From: CAWEWH01 sp963812775
Lineage (GTDB): Bacteria > Pseudomonadota > Alphaproteobacteria > Rhizobiales > Beijerinckiaceae
Assembly: GCA_963812775.1 (NCBI GenBank)
Contig: CAWEWH010000007.1
Coordinates: forward strand, 310,001 to 374,000
Direction of reading: 5' to 3'
DNA length: 64,000 nt
Shown here: positions 34,006-42,566 of the stretch, piece after piece
Position numbering within the stretch: the first letter of the stretch is position 1
Layout: the number at the start of each line of letters is the position of its first letter
Notes under the pieces: generated by a model
What the model saw: only the letters and a program-made list of their open reading frames with translations
Told to the model about the DNA's origin: nothing
Databases searched by the model: none
Position numbers and translations under genes: made by a program

Positions 34006-34036
34006 AGCCGCCCCGGATGCATGATCCGAGGCGGCT
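34006..34036. terminator. Hairpin between converging genes
   Basis: AGCCGCCCCGGAT (34006-34018) pairs with ATCCGAGGCGGCT (34024-34036), a 13-bp stem with one mismatch and a 5-base loop. It sits between the small HTH gene and the DUF2171 gene. No strong T-run, but position and stability fit a shared terminator. Confidence 0.6.
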
Positions 34037-34072
34037 GCAGCGCCAAAATGTCGGCCGTGGTACGTCTTGAAA

Positions 34073-34309
34073 CTAGGCGGCCGTCTTCCATTGCGAACGG
34101 ACATCCTTGGCGGACTTCGACAGATGCACGTGGCTGTCGACGTGGTCGACCCAGTCGGTCGGGATCATGTGATGCTTGCCGCCGGCCGCGGGTCCGCTCT
34201 TCGTCAGCTTGATCGCCAACGATCCTTCGAGGCGGTCGACGGTCCCGACGCTCTCGCCGTCCGCGGCGATTACCTCCATATGCTCCTTCACGAGATTGAG
34301 GTCTTTCAT
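34073..34309 (-). CDS. DUF2171 / PRC-barrel-like protein
   Basis: A 78-residue protein: LNLVKEHMEVIAADGESVGTVDRLEG then KLTKSG, HHMIPTDWVDHVDSHVHLSKSAKDV. The order (EHMEV..DG..VGTVD, I..DWVD.VD.HVHL) is that of DUF2171, a PRC-barrel-like domain often induced in stationary phase or stress. The start at 34309 has GGAGGAG at ideal spacing; the Met just before it is too close to that site. Function unknown. It is divergent from the MarR regulator. Confidence 0.8.
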   Translation of the reverse strand: MKDLNLVKEHMEVIAADGESVGTVDRLEGSLAIKLTKSGPAAGGKHHMIPTDWVDHVDSHVHLSKSAKDVRSQWKTAA

Positions 34310-34647
34310 CATCTCCTCCGTTGCCGAACCTCTTGAATGAACGTTCGGCAGAGGCTTCGGTTTCCCGAAGTGTGCGGGACCTCCCTTCGGCAGGCCGATC
34401 GACAGCGGGTTCCACGGCCGGGTCGCGCCGAGATGGCCACGATGCGGGCATGGACCTTCTGGCCCGCAGGTCAAAGCAGGCCGATGGTCCGCCATTTTGT
34501 GGCCTTGCCCCTTTCGGATGAATGGACGGACGCAATGCCGTCGTGCGAAAACGACCAAATCCACCGAGAGAGGGCCGGAACGGTCGGTCGCAGTCTCGGT
34601 CGGCGACGCAAGGACGCGCCACAGGCGGAAAGTTGGCAGGAATCGCG
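34310..34647. other. Divergent region between DUF2171 and MarR genes
   Basis: This 338-bp gap should contain both promoters. I could not place a convincing -35/-10 pair or an EcfG-type box. No gene was found. Confidence 0.4.
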
Positions 34648-35142
34648 GTGTCAGCAAGCAACAGATTCGATGCCCTGAGGCTCGAAAACCAGCTCTGCTT
34701 TGCCCTCTATGCGGCGACGCGGGCAATGACCAAGACCTACCGCGAGCGGCTGGGGCCCATGGGTCTCACCTACCCGCAGTACATTGCCTTGACCGTGCTA
34801 TGGGAGAGGGACGGGCCGACGATCTCCGAGCTTGGCCGCACGCTGATGCTCGATTCCGGGACCTTGACGCCGTTGCTGAAGCGCCTTGAGGGGATGAAGC
34901 TCGTGACCCGCAAGCGGCGCTTCGAGGACGAGCGCGAGGTCGAGGTCTGGCTCACCGCGAAGGGCCTCGAGGTGCGCGAGCTGGCGCTTGGCGTTCGCGA
35001 GCATGTGGTCTGCCGTGTCGGCATGATGGAGAGCGAGATCGCCACGCTCCGGGCCGATCTCATGGACCTCATTGCGCGCGTCAGCAGCCCCGGCGGCGAG
35101 ACCGCCGCCGCGCCGCGCCGCAGAGAGGATGTGGTGTCGTGA
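34648..35142 (+). CDS. MarR-family regulator, OhrR type
   Basis: A 164-residue winged-helix regulator from a GTG at 34648 with AGGA upstream. The N-terminal LENQLCFALYAATRAMTKTYRERL carries the OhrR sensing Cys (Cys17), and the DNA-binding part is LTYPQYIALTVLWERDGPTISELGRTLMLDSGTLTPLLKRLE with the wing FEDEREVEVWLT. OhrR represses the hydroperoxide resistance gene ohr until its Cys is oxidised by organic peroxides. No ohr gene is nearby. It could instead control the exported protein that follows 52 bp downstream. Confidence 0.82.
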   Translation: MSASNRFDALRLENQLCFALYAATRAMTKTYRERLGPMGLTYPQYIALTVLWERDGPTISELGRTLMLDSGTLTPLLKRLEGMKLVTRKRRFEDEREVEVWLTAKGLEVRELALGVREHVVCRVGMMESEIATLRADLMDLIARVSSPGGETAAAPRRREDVVS

Positions 35143-35194
35143 GGTGTCATTTGCACAGAGACGAGCCGTTGTCAGCGCCGGGTGGGGCAGACGG

Positions 35195-36193
35195 ATGAAT
35201 CGGACGCTGGGTGTGTGGCTTGCAAGCTTTCTTGCGCTTGCGATCGTCCCGGCTGCGGCTCACGACGACGACAAGAAGAACTCCCCTGCGGGTGAAGCAA
35301 AGACGCAGGAGGCCGACACCGGCGACATTTTCGGTTTCAGCGAGGGTGCCGATACGCCCGAGAAAGGCGCAAAGCAGGTCAGCTTCGACACCTTTTCGCG
35401 CTTCCACAAGCGCCGCTTGGTCGGCCCGGCCATGCCGTCAATGGCGATGCCGGGCGAGGAGGCCGAGGGAGAGCAGGCCGAAGCTGGCGGCGCCCTGGCC
35501 GGCAAGCCGCGCTACCGCGTGATGTCCAGCAAGCTCGCCTATCAGTATGCGCACACCGACGACCTTGCCATCGAGGTTGGACTGTTCGGCCACGCCCGAG
35601 ACGTGCGCAATCTCGGCGAGGTTCCCAACAAGCGCTTCGCTGCCTTCGATGGCGGCTCGGTGTCGATCAAGTACCGCTTGATCGAAAGAACGGCGCAGAA
35701 TCCGTTTGCGCTCTCGGTCCTGGTCGAGCCCCGCTACGCCAGGGTCGAGGAGAGCACCGGGCGGGGCGTCGACGCATTTCAAACCGAGGCACTGCTGATT
35801 CTCGATGTGCGCATCATCCCCGACCGCCTGTGGTTCGCGACCAATATCGGGTATGAGCCCGAACTGACCCGCTTGCGCGGCACTGGACAGATGGAGCGCG
35901 CTTCGGGCTTCACGTGGTCGAACGCGCTGACGGCGCGCGCCACCGAGAGCGCCTTCGTGGGCGCGGAGGTCCGCTATCTCGCGGCTTACGAAGGCGCGTT
36001 CCTCAACCGTTTCGCGGCAGACGCCTTTTACATCGGGCCGCTCGCAAACGTCCGCTTTTCAGACACGGCATTCTTGACCGCCGCCCTTTCGTTTCGTGTG
36101 ACGGGATCGGAACCGCAGCTGCCGCCCGGCGAAATCGGCCCCGCGCAATTCCCGCGGACGCTCCTGCGCATCAAGGTCGGCGCTTCGTTCTGA
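35195..36193 (+). CDS. Exported protein, probably outer-membrane beta-barrel
   Basis: A 332-residue protein from ATG 35195 with a signal peptide (LGVWLASFLALAIVPAAA), a His/Asp/Lys-rich N-terminus (HDDDKKN), a disordered linker, and then alternating strands such as KLAYQYAHTDDLAIEVGLFGHA, VSIKYRLIERT, FALSVLVEPRYARV, LLILDVRIIPDRLWFATNIGYE and a final TLLRIKVGASF with a terminal aromatic Phe. This alternation and the C-terminal Phe are typical of outer-membrane barrels. The AHDDDKK start may bind metal. I cannot name the cargo. It follows the OhrR-like regulator on the same strand. Confidence 0.65.
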   Translation: MNRTLGVWLASFLALAIVPAAAHDDDKKNSPAGEAKTQEADTGDIFGFSEGADTPEKGAKQVSFDTFSRFHKRRLVGPAMPSMAMPGEEAEGEQAEAGGALAGKPRYRVMSSKLAYQYAHTDDLAIEVGLFGHARDVRNLGEVPNKRFAAFDGGSVSIKYRLIERTAQNPFALSVLVEPRYARVEESTGRGVDAFQTEALLILDVRIIPDRLWFATNIGYEPELTRLRGTGQMERASGFTWSNALTARATESAFVGAEVRYLAAYEGAFLNRFAADAFYIGPLANVRFSDTAFLTAALSFRVTGSEPQLPPGEIGPAQFPRTLLRIKVGASF

Positions 36194-36261
36194 GGAGTGC
36201 GTCGATTTCGGTCCCATCGCGGCATTTCGGCCGGTGAGGGCGCCGTGGGCCGGGACAGCGA

Positions 36262-37581
36262 TCACGCCGTCGGACTGGCGACGGGCGGCGCGATCAGCGC
36301 GTTCTTGCGCCGCGCGATCAGCTGCTCGAGCCGATGTGCGGCAAGCGTTATTGCGGCGGCATCGGTTGCCGACGCCTCGCTTCTCCTGAGCGTTCTGAGC
36401 TGCGCGATGAGCAGGTTGTCGATATCGTCCTCGATCGCCTCGAGTTCGCTCGCGCTGCGCGCTTCGCGGATCCGGGCAGCAAGGCCATCCAGCAGATCGA
36501 GAGGCTCTGCCTGCGGGTGCCGGCCGAGCCCCATGAACTTCCAGGCGGCCGCCAAGGCGGACATCAGAATGCCGAGGATCATGGGACCGTAGAAGAGCTG
36601 GTTCTCGTACTTGTCGAAGAATCCCAACACCTCACCGTCGAAATAGGCCGCCGCGCCAGGATGCACCGGAATGAATGCGTCCTTGTCGGTGTTGGGGGAG
36701 GCGACGTGGGCGAGCAGCGGTTCGGAGCTGATGAAGTCCCGCCTCGTGTCCATGATGGCCTTCGCCAACGCCGTGACGGTGTCGTCGCGGAGGCTCTTTT
36801 GGGCCAGGATGTAGAGGGGAACCCGTAAGGTGGTGAGGTCGTCGTCGGGGAGCGGGGGCGATCCTCGCAGCGATCCCTTGGGAAGCTCGTAGCTCTCGTA
36901 GGCCGGTCTTGCGTTGGCGATGGCTTCGGCGGAGTCGACGGACAGAAGCTTCGGCTGGCCCTTGCCGCTTCCCTCGAAGAAACCGCGCACCATGGCTCGA
37001 TACTTGTCGCTGACCGGCGCGACGACGAGAAGCGCGTTGATGGACTTGGATTTCAGCGCCTGTGCGGCGTCTGCCAGGGCCAGATCCTTGAGTTTGACCG
37101 CAGTACGGCTTGCCTGGTTGTCCGGAAAAAGCGCTTCAACAATGGGATGATTGATCTCGCCGCCAACGACGCCAACGGTCTTGCCCTTGAGATCCGAAAG
37201 CTCATCGACAGGCGAGTTGGGCGGCACCGCCAGCAGCACGACGCTGTAGGTGAGAACGACGACCGTGCGCGCGTTCGCCAGCTCCTTCGTGTCGCTGCGG
37301 GCCACGGCAAGATTGACCTGCCCGGTTGCAAGCGCTTTTGCGGCTTGCGTGGCGTCGCGGGTCTCGATCACCTTGAGCCGCACGGGCGCGCCGACCGATG
37401 CGAGCTGCGTGGCGATGGTCGACATCATCTTGACGACCTCGCCCTCCTGGGCGCCGACCGCGACGGTCAGCGTCTTCGGGACGGTGAAATAGCGATAGGT
37501 CCAGAGCCCGCAACCTATGGCGAGCAGCACCAGACCGCCGACCAGCGTCACCCTCAGCCAGCGGGGCAGCAAGATGGGCAT
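36262..37581 (-). CDS. TAXI-family TRAP solute-binding protein, membrane-anchored
   Basis: A 439-residue protein with an N-terminal membrane helix (LRVTLVGGLVLLAIGCGLW), a periplasmic TAXI domain (VPKTLTVAVGAQEGEVVKMMSTIATQLA, GQVNLAVARSD, LKGKTVGVVGGEINHP), a second membrane helix near residue 360 (FYGPMILGILMSALAAAWKF) and a cytoplasmic helical tail. Most TAXI proteins are freely periplasmic and serve a fused TRAP permease; here both ends are anchored and no TRAP permease is near. It may act as a sensor or with another transporter. The start is the Met at 37581 after GAGGGA. An ABC half-transporter lies 99 bp upstream on the same strand. Confidence 0.75.
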   Translation of the reverse strand: MPILLPRWLRVTLVGGLVLLAIGCGLWTYRYFTVPKTLTVAVGAQEGEVVKMMSTIATQLASVGAPVRLKVIETRDATQAAKALATGQVNLAVARSDTKELANARTVVVLTYSVVLLAVPPNSPVDELSDLKGKTVGVVGGEINHPIVEALFPDNQASRTAVKLKDLALADAAQALKSKSINALLVVAPVSDKYRAMVRGFFEGSGKGQPKLLSVDSAEAIANARPAYESYELPKGSLRGSPPLPDDDLTTLRVPLYILAQKSLRDDTVTALAKAIMDTRRDFISSEPLLAHVASPNTDKDAFIPVHPGAAAYFDGEVLGFFDKYENQLFYGPMILGILMSALAAAWKFMGLGRHPQAEPLDLLDGLAARIREARSASELEAIEDDIDNLLIAQLRTLRRSEASATDAAAITLAAHRLEQLIARRKNALIAPPVASPTA

Positions 37582-37680
37582 CACGGGTCCCTCGATTTTG
37601 CCGCGGGAGACCTCCCTGTAGGCGGTGACGCCTCCGAGCGCCACCCCAGAGGCGCAGCCTCGACCCCGCGGCCGAAGCTC

Positions 37681-39156
37681 CTAAATGCGGTCGCGGTGCG
37701 AAATCTCCACGACACGGGCCCGCGCTGCGAGTTGCTCGATGAGCGCGTCCGCCATGGCGCGGTTCTTGGGGTCGAGATTCGCGTCCCATTCGTCGAGCAG
37801 GTAGATCGATGCGTCGGTGTGCTCGACGATCTCGCGGAGTGATCGAATCTGCCGCTCGCCCGACGAGAATCCGGTTTTCCGCTCGTCAGGCGGCTCCGGC
37901 CCGTCCTCGGCGTCGTCGGCCGCGCCGGCCTGTTGCGCAAACGCGAAGGTCAGCCGGTCGGCTGTCGGCCAGTAATAGGCCCGGTTCTTGATCCTCGTCT
38001 TGAGGGTGACGAGCAGGGTCGACTTGCCGGAGCCGTTGGGCCCGCGGACATTCACGCGTCCCGCCGTCCGCTCGTCAATGATGCGTAGCGCGTCCTCCAC
38101 GGACGTGCACACATCGGAACGGTCGCCCTGCCGGAGCGTCAGCTGGTCGAATTTGATGCGCTCGTCGAATTTCGAATCCGGCTCCGGATGCATGCTCGCC
38201 ACGACGCCGCTGATGCGCGTCCACACCGCGACGAGGTCATTCCACTCGGACGCCAATTGATGCACCTCGCGCGTCATCTCGATCTGGCGCGGCAAGGTTG
38301 CGGCAAGCCCGATCAGAAGGCCGGTATCGTCTGCCGCGTTGGCGGCCACGAACACCATCGTGGAGAACACGATGATCAGGCCGATGATGCCGCTCGTGGC
38401 GCTCAGTCCCTCGCGGGCGACGATCTCCTTGATCTGGGCGCGCAGGCAGTCGCGCAGCTTCACCTTGAAGCCGGCCAGCCACAGTCTGAGATTGTACCGG
38501 TTGCCGGAGAAAATGTTGTCCCAGGCCGTATAGCCGTGGGCGGTCACGCGATTGGTCATCGCCTGGTTGTTCAGATAGGCCCGCGCGACCGGCTTGCGCA
38601 GGACCCACTGCATGGTCAGCAAGACCGCGAAGACCGACGCATAGGCGACCGGCAGCACGGCATCGATTTCCATCCCCAGCACGATGGCGTTGAACACCAG
38701 GCTGAGCAACAGCTTGAGCTGCGATTCCAGCTCGTACATCAGCTGGAAGATGTCCCAGAAAGTGCCGCTGGTCAGGAACGGCTCCACCGTCTCGCGGACA
38801 GGCTTGTCGTGCAGCAGCTTGGTCTTGTTGCGGTTGTCGCGCGTGAACCGCAGCATGTAGCGGCCGAAGGCGCCAATGCCGGCCTGCTCGGCGAAGATCC
38901 AGCTCACGGCACCGACGGCATACGAGGTGGATTGCGCGCCAAGGATCCAGATGAGGTCGAGGAGAAGGAACTCCTCGTTGGCGACATTGCGGCCTGCCTG
39001 GATGACGAGATAGGTCGTGAAGGCGCCGAGCAGCGCTTCGATCACCATGAGGGTCAGCATGATGTAGAACGGCCAGCCCATCAGGAATTTTGCGAACTGC
39101 CAGCGTGTCATCGCCGAGCGGGTCGCCGACGATTGGATCATGGGCGATGCGGTCAT
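37681..39156 (-). CDS. ABC half-transporter, permease-ATPase fusion, divergent type
   Basis: A 491-residue protein: membrane segments fill residues about 20-310 (FYIMLTLMVIEALLGAFTTYLV, LLLSLVFNAIVLGMEIDAVL, SGIIGLIIVFSTMVFVAANA), then a short ATPase with Walker A RGPNGSGKSTLLV, an ABC signature SSGERQIRSLREI, Walker B SIYLLDEWDANLD and the H-loop His in EISHRD. It differs from the usual exporters in a reduced ATPase (about 165 residues), FSSGERQ in place of LSGGQ, and a Trp after the catalytic Glu. Substrate unknown. It may work with the downstream TAXI-type protein, which would be an unusual mixed system. Confidence 0.75.
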   Translation of the reverse strand: MTASPMIQSSATRSAMTRWQFAKFLMGWPFYIMLTLMVIEALLGAFTTYLVIQAGRNVANEEFLLLDLIWILGAQSTSYAVGAVSWIFAEQAGIGAFGRYMLRFTRDNRNKTKLLHDKPVRETVEPFLTSGTFWDIFQLMYELESQLKLLLSLVFNAIVLGMEIDAVLPVAYASVFAVLLTMQWVLRKPVARAYLNNQAMTNRVTAHGYTAWDNIFSGNRYNLRLWLAGFKVKLRDCLRAQIKEIVAREGLSATSGIIGLIIVFSTMVFVAANAADDTGLLIGLAATLPRQIEMTREVHQLASEWNDLVAVWTRISGVVASMHPEPDSKFDERIKFDQLTLRQGDRSDVCTSVEDALRIIDERTAGRVNVRGPNGSGKSTLLVTLKTRIKNRAYYWPTADRLTFAFAQQAGAADDAEDGPEPPDERKTGFSSGERQIRSLREIVEHTDASIYLLDEWDANLDPKNRAMADALIEQLAARARVVEISHRDRI

Positions 39157-39488
39157 GGCTGCGGAGCTCCCTCAGAGCTTGTCGGTCAATCAAGCTGGCG
39201 GTGAGAACAGGAAGGCCTGGTCAGCCTGCTCCCGCGCGCAAGTGCTGACAAGGACAGCGGGGGTCAGGAGATGATGCGGCTGCCGTCAACGTCACGCAAC
39301 CGCGCGTTCTCGTGGCGCGCGCGAGGGACGAGCACGCGCCTGCCGCCGCGCAGGAGGCTCGAGATCACAGGCGCGGTTGCATGGGGGCCGGCCACTGGCC
39401 AAGCAGCTGCGCAGCCTATCTGCAGCGGCCGTTTGGCGGCCGCAAGATCAGCATCTGACCGCGATGTCTTGAACACCGCGAAGAAGGA
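39157..39488. other. Gap with no convincing gene
   Basis: A 70-residue minus frame (39264-39476) exists but has no ribosome site, signal or recognisable family and an Arg/Ala-rich shadow-like composition. Nothing else is seen. Confidence 0.4.
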
Positions 39489-39890
39489 TCAGCGCCCCGC
39501 GGCGCTCGCCCATACCACCGGCGCCAAGGTCTGCCAGCGCGCCTCAAAGCGCGGATTGATGCTGCCGGTGATTTCACTCGGATTCACCTCAGCGGCCTGA
39601 TCCGGCTCTATCGCGCTGATCTCCGCTGCCAGTTCAGGGCGGGCAGCGCTGAGATCAGCGGGGGGCTCGGGCTCACGCTTTGGCGGCAGGACGGCCTCGA
39701 CGCGTGGCCAAACGAGCTCGGACTTGGCAACGGGCCGCCGGCCGGCATACCAACACTTGCGCCCGTCTATCGTGTTGTAGGACGCCGCGACGCCCGGCGG
39801 CGGCGAGGATTGACAGGTGATCACCGCCGCGGCCGGCGCGGCGGCGAACATCATACCGGTGACGATGGTCCCTAAAGCGATGCGAATCAT
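39489..39890 (-). CDS. Exported hypothetical protein
   Basis: A 133-residue protein from ATG 39890 with AAGGAG eight bases upstream. It has a signal peptide (MIRIALGTIVTGMMFAAAPAAA) followed by ITCQSSPPPGVAASYNTIDGRKCWYAG, a Cys-Cys unit around RKCWY that recurs in many Hyphomicrobiales secreted proteins, and a Glu/Pro/Ala-rich disordered C-terminal half. Function unknown. Confidence 0.7.
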   Translation of the reverse strand: MIRIALGTIVTGMMFAAAPAAAVITCQSSPPPGVAASYNTIDGRKCWYAGRRPVAKSELVWPRVEAVLPPKREPEPPADLSAARPELAAEISAIEPDQAAEVNPSEITGSINPRFEARWQTLAPVVWASAAGR

Positions 39891-40027
39891 TGGCAAACTC
39901 CTTGGAGGCAACCTGCCCGCCGAAGAGGCTTTTCTGTGACGTTCACGCGTTTTGGGGGCGGCTTATAGGTATTCGCGCCGTCTCTTGGCCTGTGGCCCCC
40001 TTACGGCCTGTTCGATATCGTCGTTCG

Positions 40028-40390
40028 TCACCTTGTCTTCTCAACGTCCCTCGCACGCCGTTCCCAAGTCTCCGCCATCGCGTGAAAATGCGCTTTTGCA
40101 TTCGGATCGCTGGCGGCTTCTGCCCGCGCGCGACATTCCCTCGCGCGGTCACGCAGCATTTCTGCCGGGTCTTCCTTGTCCGCCTCCACGAATGCCGGCA
40201 GGTTGGCGAAAGTGGTAGCGATGCGTCGCGCCTCATCTCGCGTTAGCCGGTTCATAGCTGCGCGACGCGTCTCGTTGCCGGGATCGGGCTCGAAGTAGAT
40301 GAACGCCAAGCGCTGGCCGTTGGCGTCTGTGACGACGAAGCACTCCGGATGCTCTTCAACGGACCATGGCGGCGGGAAGCGGCGGGGCAT
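40028..40390 (-). CDS. Two-module hypothetical protein (MPRRFPPPW plus helical RARECR module)
   Basis: A 120-residue protein. Module A (residues 1-75): MPRRFPPPWSVEEHPECFVV, DANGQRLAFIYFEPDPGNE, NRLTRDEARRIATTFANLPAF, a short beta part then a helix. Module B (76-120): AEMLRDRARECRARAEAASD, AKAHFHAMAETWERRARD, two amphipathic helices. Module A is frequent in Hyphomicrobiales accessory DNA. Within this window, module A recurs as fragments at 41775-41990, 53691-53780 and 54424-54450, and module B as separate proteins at 41068, 41596 and 53054. Function unknown. A small TM gene is divergent 14 bp away. Confidence 0.75.
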   Translation of the reverse strand: MPRRFPPPWSVEEHPECFVVTDANGQRLAFIYFEPDPGNETRRAAMNRLTRDEARRIATTFANLPAFVEADKEDPAEMLRDRARECRARAEAASDPNAKAHFHAMAETWERRARDVEKTR

Positions 40391-40404
40391 CTCACATTCT
40401 AACC

Positions 40405-40563
40405 ATGGACCGCAAGCAGGCTATCGGGCTGTTGACCGCCTTATTGCTTGTGGGTGCTGGCCGGCATCGGCGCGCTGGCGCTCGGCGACAGCGCTGCTTG
40501 CTATCGCGGTACCGCCCCAGCCGATCGGTGGTGCGCTGGGAGGCAGGCGTCCTTGAAGTTTGA
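40405..40563 (+). CDS. Small membrane protein MDRKQAIGLL, possibly frameshifted
   Basis: The frame begins MDRKQAIGLLTALLLV, the start of a membrane helix, and then turns Arg-rich before its stop. One base on, another frame continues the helix as VLAGIGALALGDSAACY and stays open to 40675, so a one-base insertion near 40447 is likely. A related start (MDRDKAIGLFASSLLAGML) lies at 54466, again divergent from a MxRRFP start. This makes a recurring divergent pair. Function unknown. Confidence 0.45.
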   Translation: MDRKQAIGLLTALLLVGAGRHRRAGARRQRCLLSRYRPSRSVVRWEAGVLEV

Positions 40564-40671
40564 ATCAGATCAAGGGTTTGGGCGATCCAATAGGCGGACT
40601 GCTTGGCGCCTGGGTGATCGCCAAGGTGGGCGTCGGCAGGGTGTCACCGGGCGCGCCTTTGGAAGCGTGTG

Positions 40672-40902
40672 CTAGTCAGTTGACCGGCCCCTTTGGGACC
40701 GCTCCTGTCCTTCAGCAATCAGCGCTTTTCCAAGGGCGATCGCTTGCGATGCCGACAAGCGATTAATCGGCTGTTGCGGCCCACCGATCTGAACGGCAAC
40801 AAAGTCAGGTCCCTGTCCCACCCGCCAGCCGTCGACCTCATCAGAAACATCACGCTCAGAAGTGACATCAGGTTTTTCGCGTTGTCCCGTCATTCGATAC
40901 AT
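40672..40902 (-). CDS. Small hypothetical protein
   Basis: A 76-residue protein: a charged N-terminus, then DEVDGWRVGQGPDFVAVQIG and LSASQAIALGKALIAEGQE. The second half reads as a small alpha/beta domain in which an aliphatic strand (FVAVQI) is followed by a helix (ASQAIALGKAL); I recall similar small proteins in Bradyrhizobium-like genomes, of unknown role. No strong start site, so the N-terminus is uncertain. Confidence 0.45.
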   Translation of the reverse strand: MYRMTGQREKPDVTSERDVSDEVDGWRVGQGPDFVAVQIGGPQQPINRLSASQAIALGKALIAEGQERSQRGRSTD

Positions 40903-41067
40903 GCCGCCAGTCCCCGAACGTTCAGCATCACACCGGCGGTCACTGTCCGGAACGAAATCTCTATAGCTTGGGGGGACTGCCGCATGAGCAAAATTGCTCA
41001 GACGGGGAGGGGCGAAGTTCTACGTAGTCCGCCACCGACGCCTCCCGAACTTCCAGCAGCCGCTCAA

Positions 41068-41256
41068 CTAGGAATCCCGCCCGCTGCGGGTCCATCGGAC
41101 ACTCGCCCCAAGGGCCGCGATTTCTTCCTTGCGCTCAGCAATGCGCCGCCAGCCCTCGGCCATGTCGAGGAACAAGCGCCGGTCGGCCTCCGAACGAGCC
41201 GCGTCGGCCTGCCGTAGGCACTCATCGGCGTATTTTCGAGGATCGTGCTTGTTCAC
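41068..41256 (-). CDS. Small helical protein, module B family
   Basis: A 62-residue protein, MNKHDPRKYADECLRQADAA then RRLFLDMAEGWRRIAERKEE. It matches the pattern of module B of the 40028 protein: Cys followed by LRQA, a short linker, then F-x-x-MAE-x-W-x-x-x-A. Small cytoplasmic proteins of this type occur in many copies in Hyphomicrobiales. Function unknown. Confidence 0.6.
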   Translation of the reverse strand: MNKHDPRKYADECLRQADAARSEADRRLFLDMAEGWRRIAERKEEIAALGASVRWTRSGRDS

Positions 41257-41595
41257 ACTGCGCTCCTGGCCATTAAGGCGGGAGCGCGGAAGCGTCTCTC
41301 AGCCGTCGGAGCCGGATGCGTCGCGCCGACGATCGCTTACCTTGGCCTTGAAACGCCGACCCCGCTGAGCAGAATTGGTCAAGCCGGCTCGGCGCCGAGG
41401 GCCAAGGTCGAGGCGGCCCTTTTTGCAGTTTCGGCTCGACGCGGCGCCTGTGGCTATCTCTGCAAGGCGAGAATTCCCCCGGTTGGGGTCGTTGCAGCCA
41501 TGGAAATTACACAGCTTCGCCCGAATTGGACCTCAATCGCGCTTTCGGATCAAATCTGCGCGAGCTGGGGTTCGCGGCGACTTGGGGAATGCGCC

Positions 41596-41991
41596 ATGAG
41601 GACGGGGGAAATGCGGCAGCGGGCCGCACACTGCCGCTTGCTTGCTATCAGGGATGCACAACAGCCGGAGACGGCCAAGCAGTGGATCGGCATCGCGAAG
41701 CAGTGGGACCTGCTTGCAGAAACCTCCGAAACAGGCAGCGCGCTCAGAGCAGTCGAGGGCTCCGCCGGGGGTCGTCAATCGCCCTTGGCTTCCCGACACT
41801 TCTCAGCCTCGATGAACACCGGCAACTTCGCCACATTGGCAGCGATCCGCCGGGCTTCATCTTGCGTCAGTCGGTTCATTACCGCGCGTCGGGACTCTAT
41901 TGAGAGGATCGGGCTCGAAATAGACATGGGCGAGCGCTTGGCCGCTGGCGTCGGCACGCTTGATCTCGGCTATGGGCTGCCGGATTTGTAG
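41596..41991 (+). CDS. Module B family protein with read-through tail
   Basis: From ATG 41596 the first 48 residues (MRTGEMRQRAAHCRLLAIRD, AKQWIGIAKQWDLLAETSE) match the two-helix module B pattern. After that the frame runs on antisense through a broken copy of module A (41775-41990) to a stop at 41991, giving 131 residues. The tail has no coding signature of its own, so the original gene was probably about 50-60 residues and lost its stop when the flanking DNA was rearranged. Confidence 0.45.
   Translation: MRTGEMRQRAAHCRLLAIRDAQQPETAKQWIGIAKQWDLLAETSETGSALRAVEGSAGGRQSPLASRHFSASMNTGNFATLAAIRRASSCVSRFITARRDSIERIGLEIDMGERLAAGVGTLDLGYGLPDL
41775..41990 (-). pseudogene. Broken copy of module A (MPRRFP family)
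   Basis: One minus frame gives EIKRADASGQALAHVYFEPDP and the next gives SRRAVMNRLTQDEARRIAAN followed by VAKLPVFIEAEKCREAKGD and a stop at 41775-41777. The two parts are consecutive in the 40028 homologue, and removing one base near 41898 joins them. The N-terminal MPRRFPPPW part is missing. A decayed duplicate. Confidence 0.6.
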
Positions 41992-42030
41992 CGTCTCGTG
42001 CTCCCCACTTACGACCGCCTGTCGCTCCTC

Positions 42031-42065
42031 AAAAAAGGCCCCGCGCCCGAGAAGGGTGCGAGGCC
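42031..42065 (-). terminator. Rho-independent terminator on the minus strand
   Basis: Read on the minus strand, a GC-rich stem (GGCCTCGCACCC with GGGCGCGGGGCC, loop TTCTC) is followed by six T residues (42036-42031). A classic intrinsic terminator for transcription coming from higher coordinates, though the next minus gene ends 500 bp away. Confidence 0.6.
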
Positions 42066-42146
42066 CCGCCTCCGGGCACCAGCTTGGCGGCGGGGACCCG
42101 TTAGCAAGTAACCAACGTACTCCTCGTGCGCTCCGTTTCAAGAAGT

Positions 42147-42305
42147 AGGTTGTAGGCGGTTGTAGTGGCGGACCCCGCAGCGCCGGCCTTAGGGGAGCAC
42201 CGGCGACGGGAAGCCCTGCTGAGAGGAGAAAATGAGACTTTGCACCGGCGGAGACTTAACTGCGCTTCGGGAATGTTTGTTTCGCGCAGGTTGTAGGCGG
42301 TTGTA
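42147..42305 (+). repeat. 18-bp direct repeats
   Basis: AGGTTGTAGGCGGTTGTA occurs at 42147-42164 and again at 42288-42305, 141 bp apart start to start. The rest of the 42066-42566 gap holds no gene I can support. The pair could be an insertion scar or a short attachment core. Confidence 0.5.
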
Positions 42306-42566
42306 TTAGGTGAACCCCCGCCGCTTCATTCCCGCTGCACGCTGGTGCGGGGCGTCCCCGGATATTCAGCGCCGCATGACCTTGTCCGTAGCTTCCTGTT
42401 TGTCCTGGGCTTCGGCCAAGCGAGCGAGGTCAACTGCTGCGCATCATGTGGCCGGACCACTGAGCTGCCTCGGCTCTACTGCCGCCACCCTTGCGCGACT
42501 TCTTCATCAATGGGCCTTCGGTGCGTCGCAAAAGCGGAGCCTGAGCCCGGCGAACGCCGGCGGACT

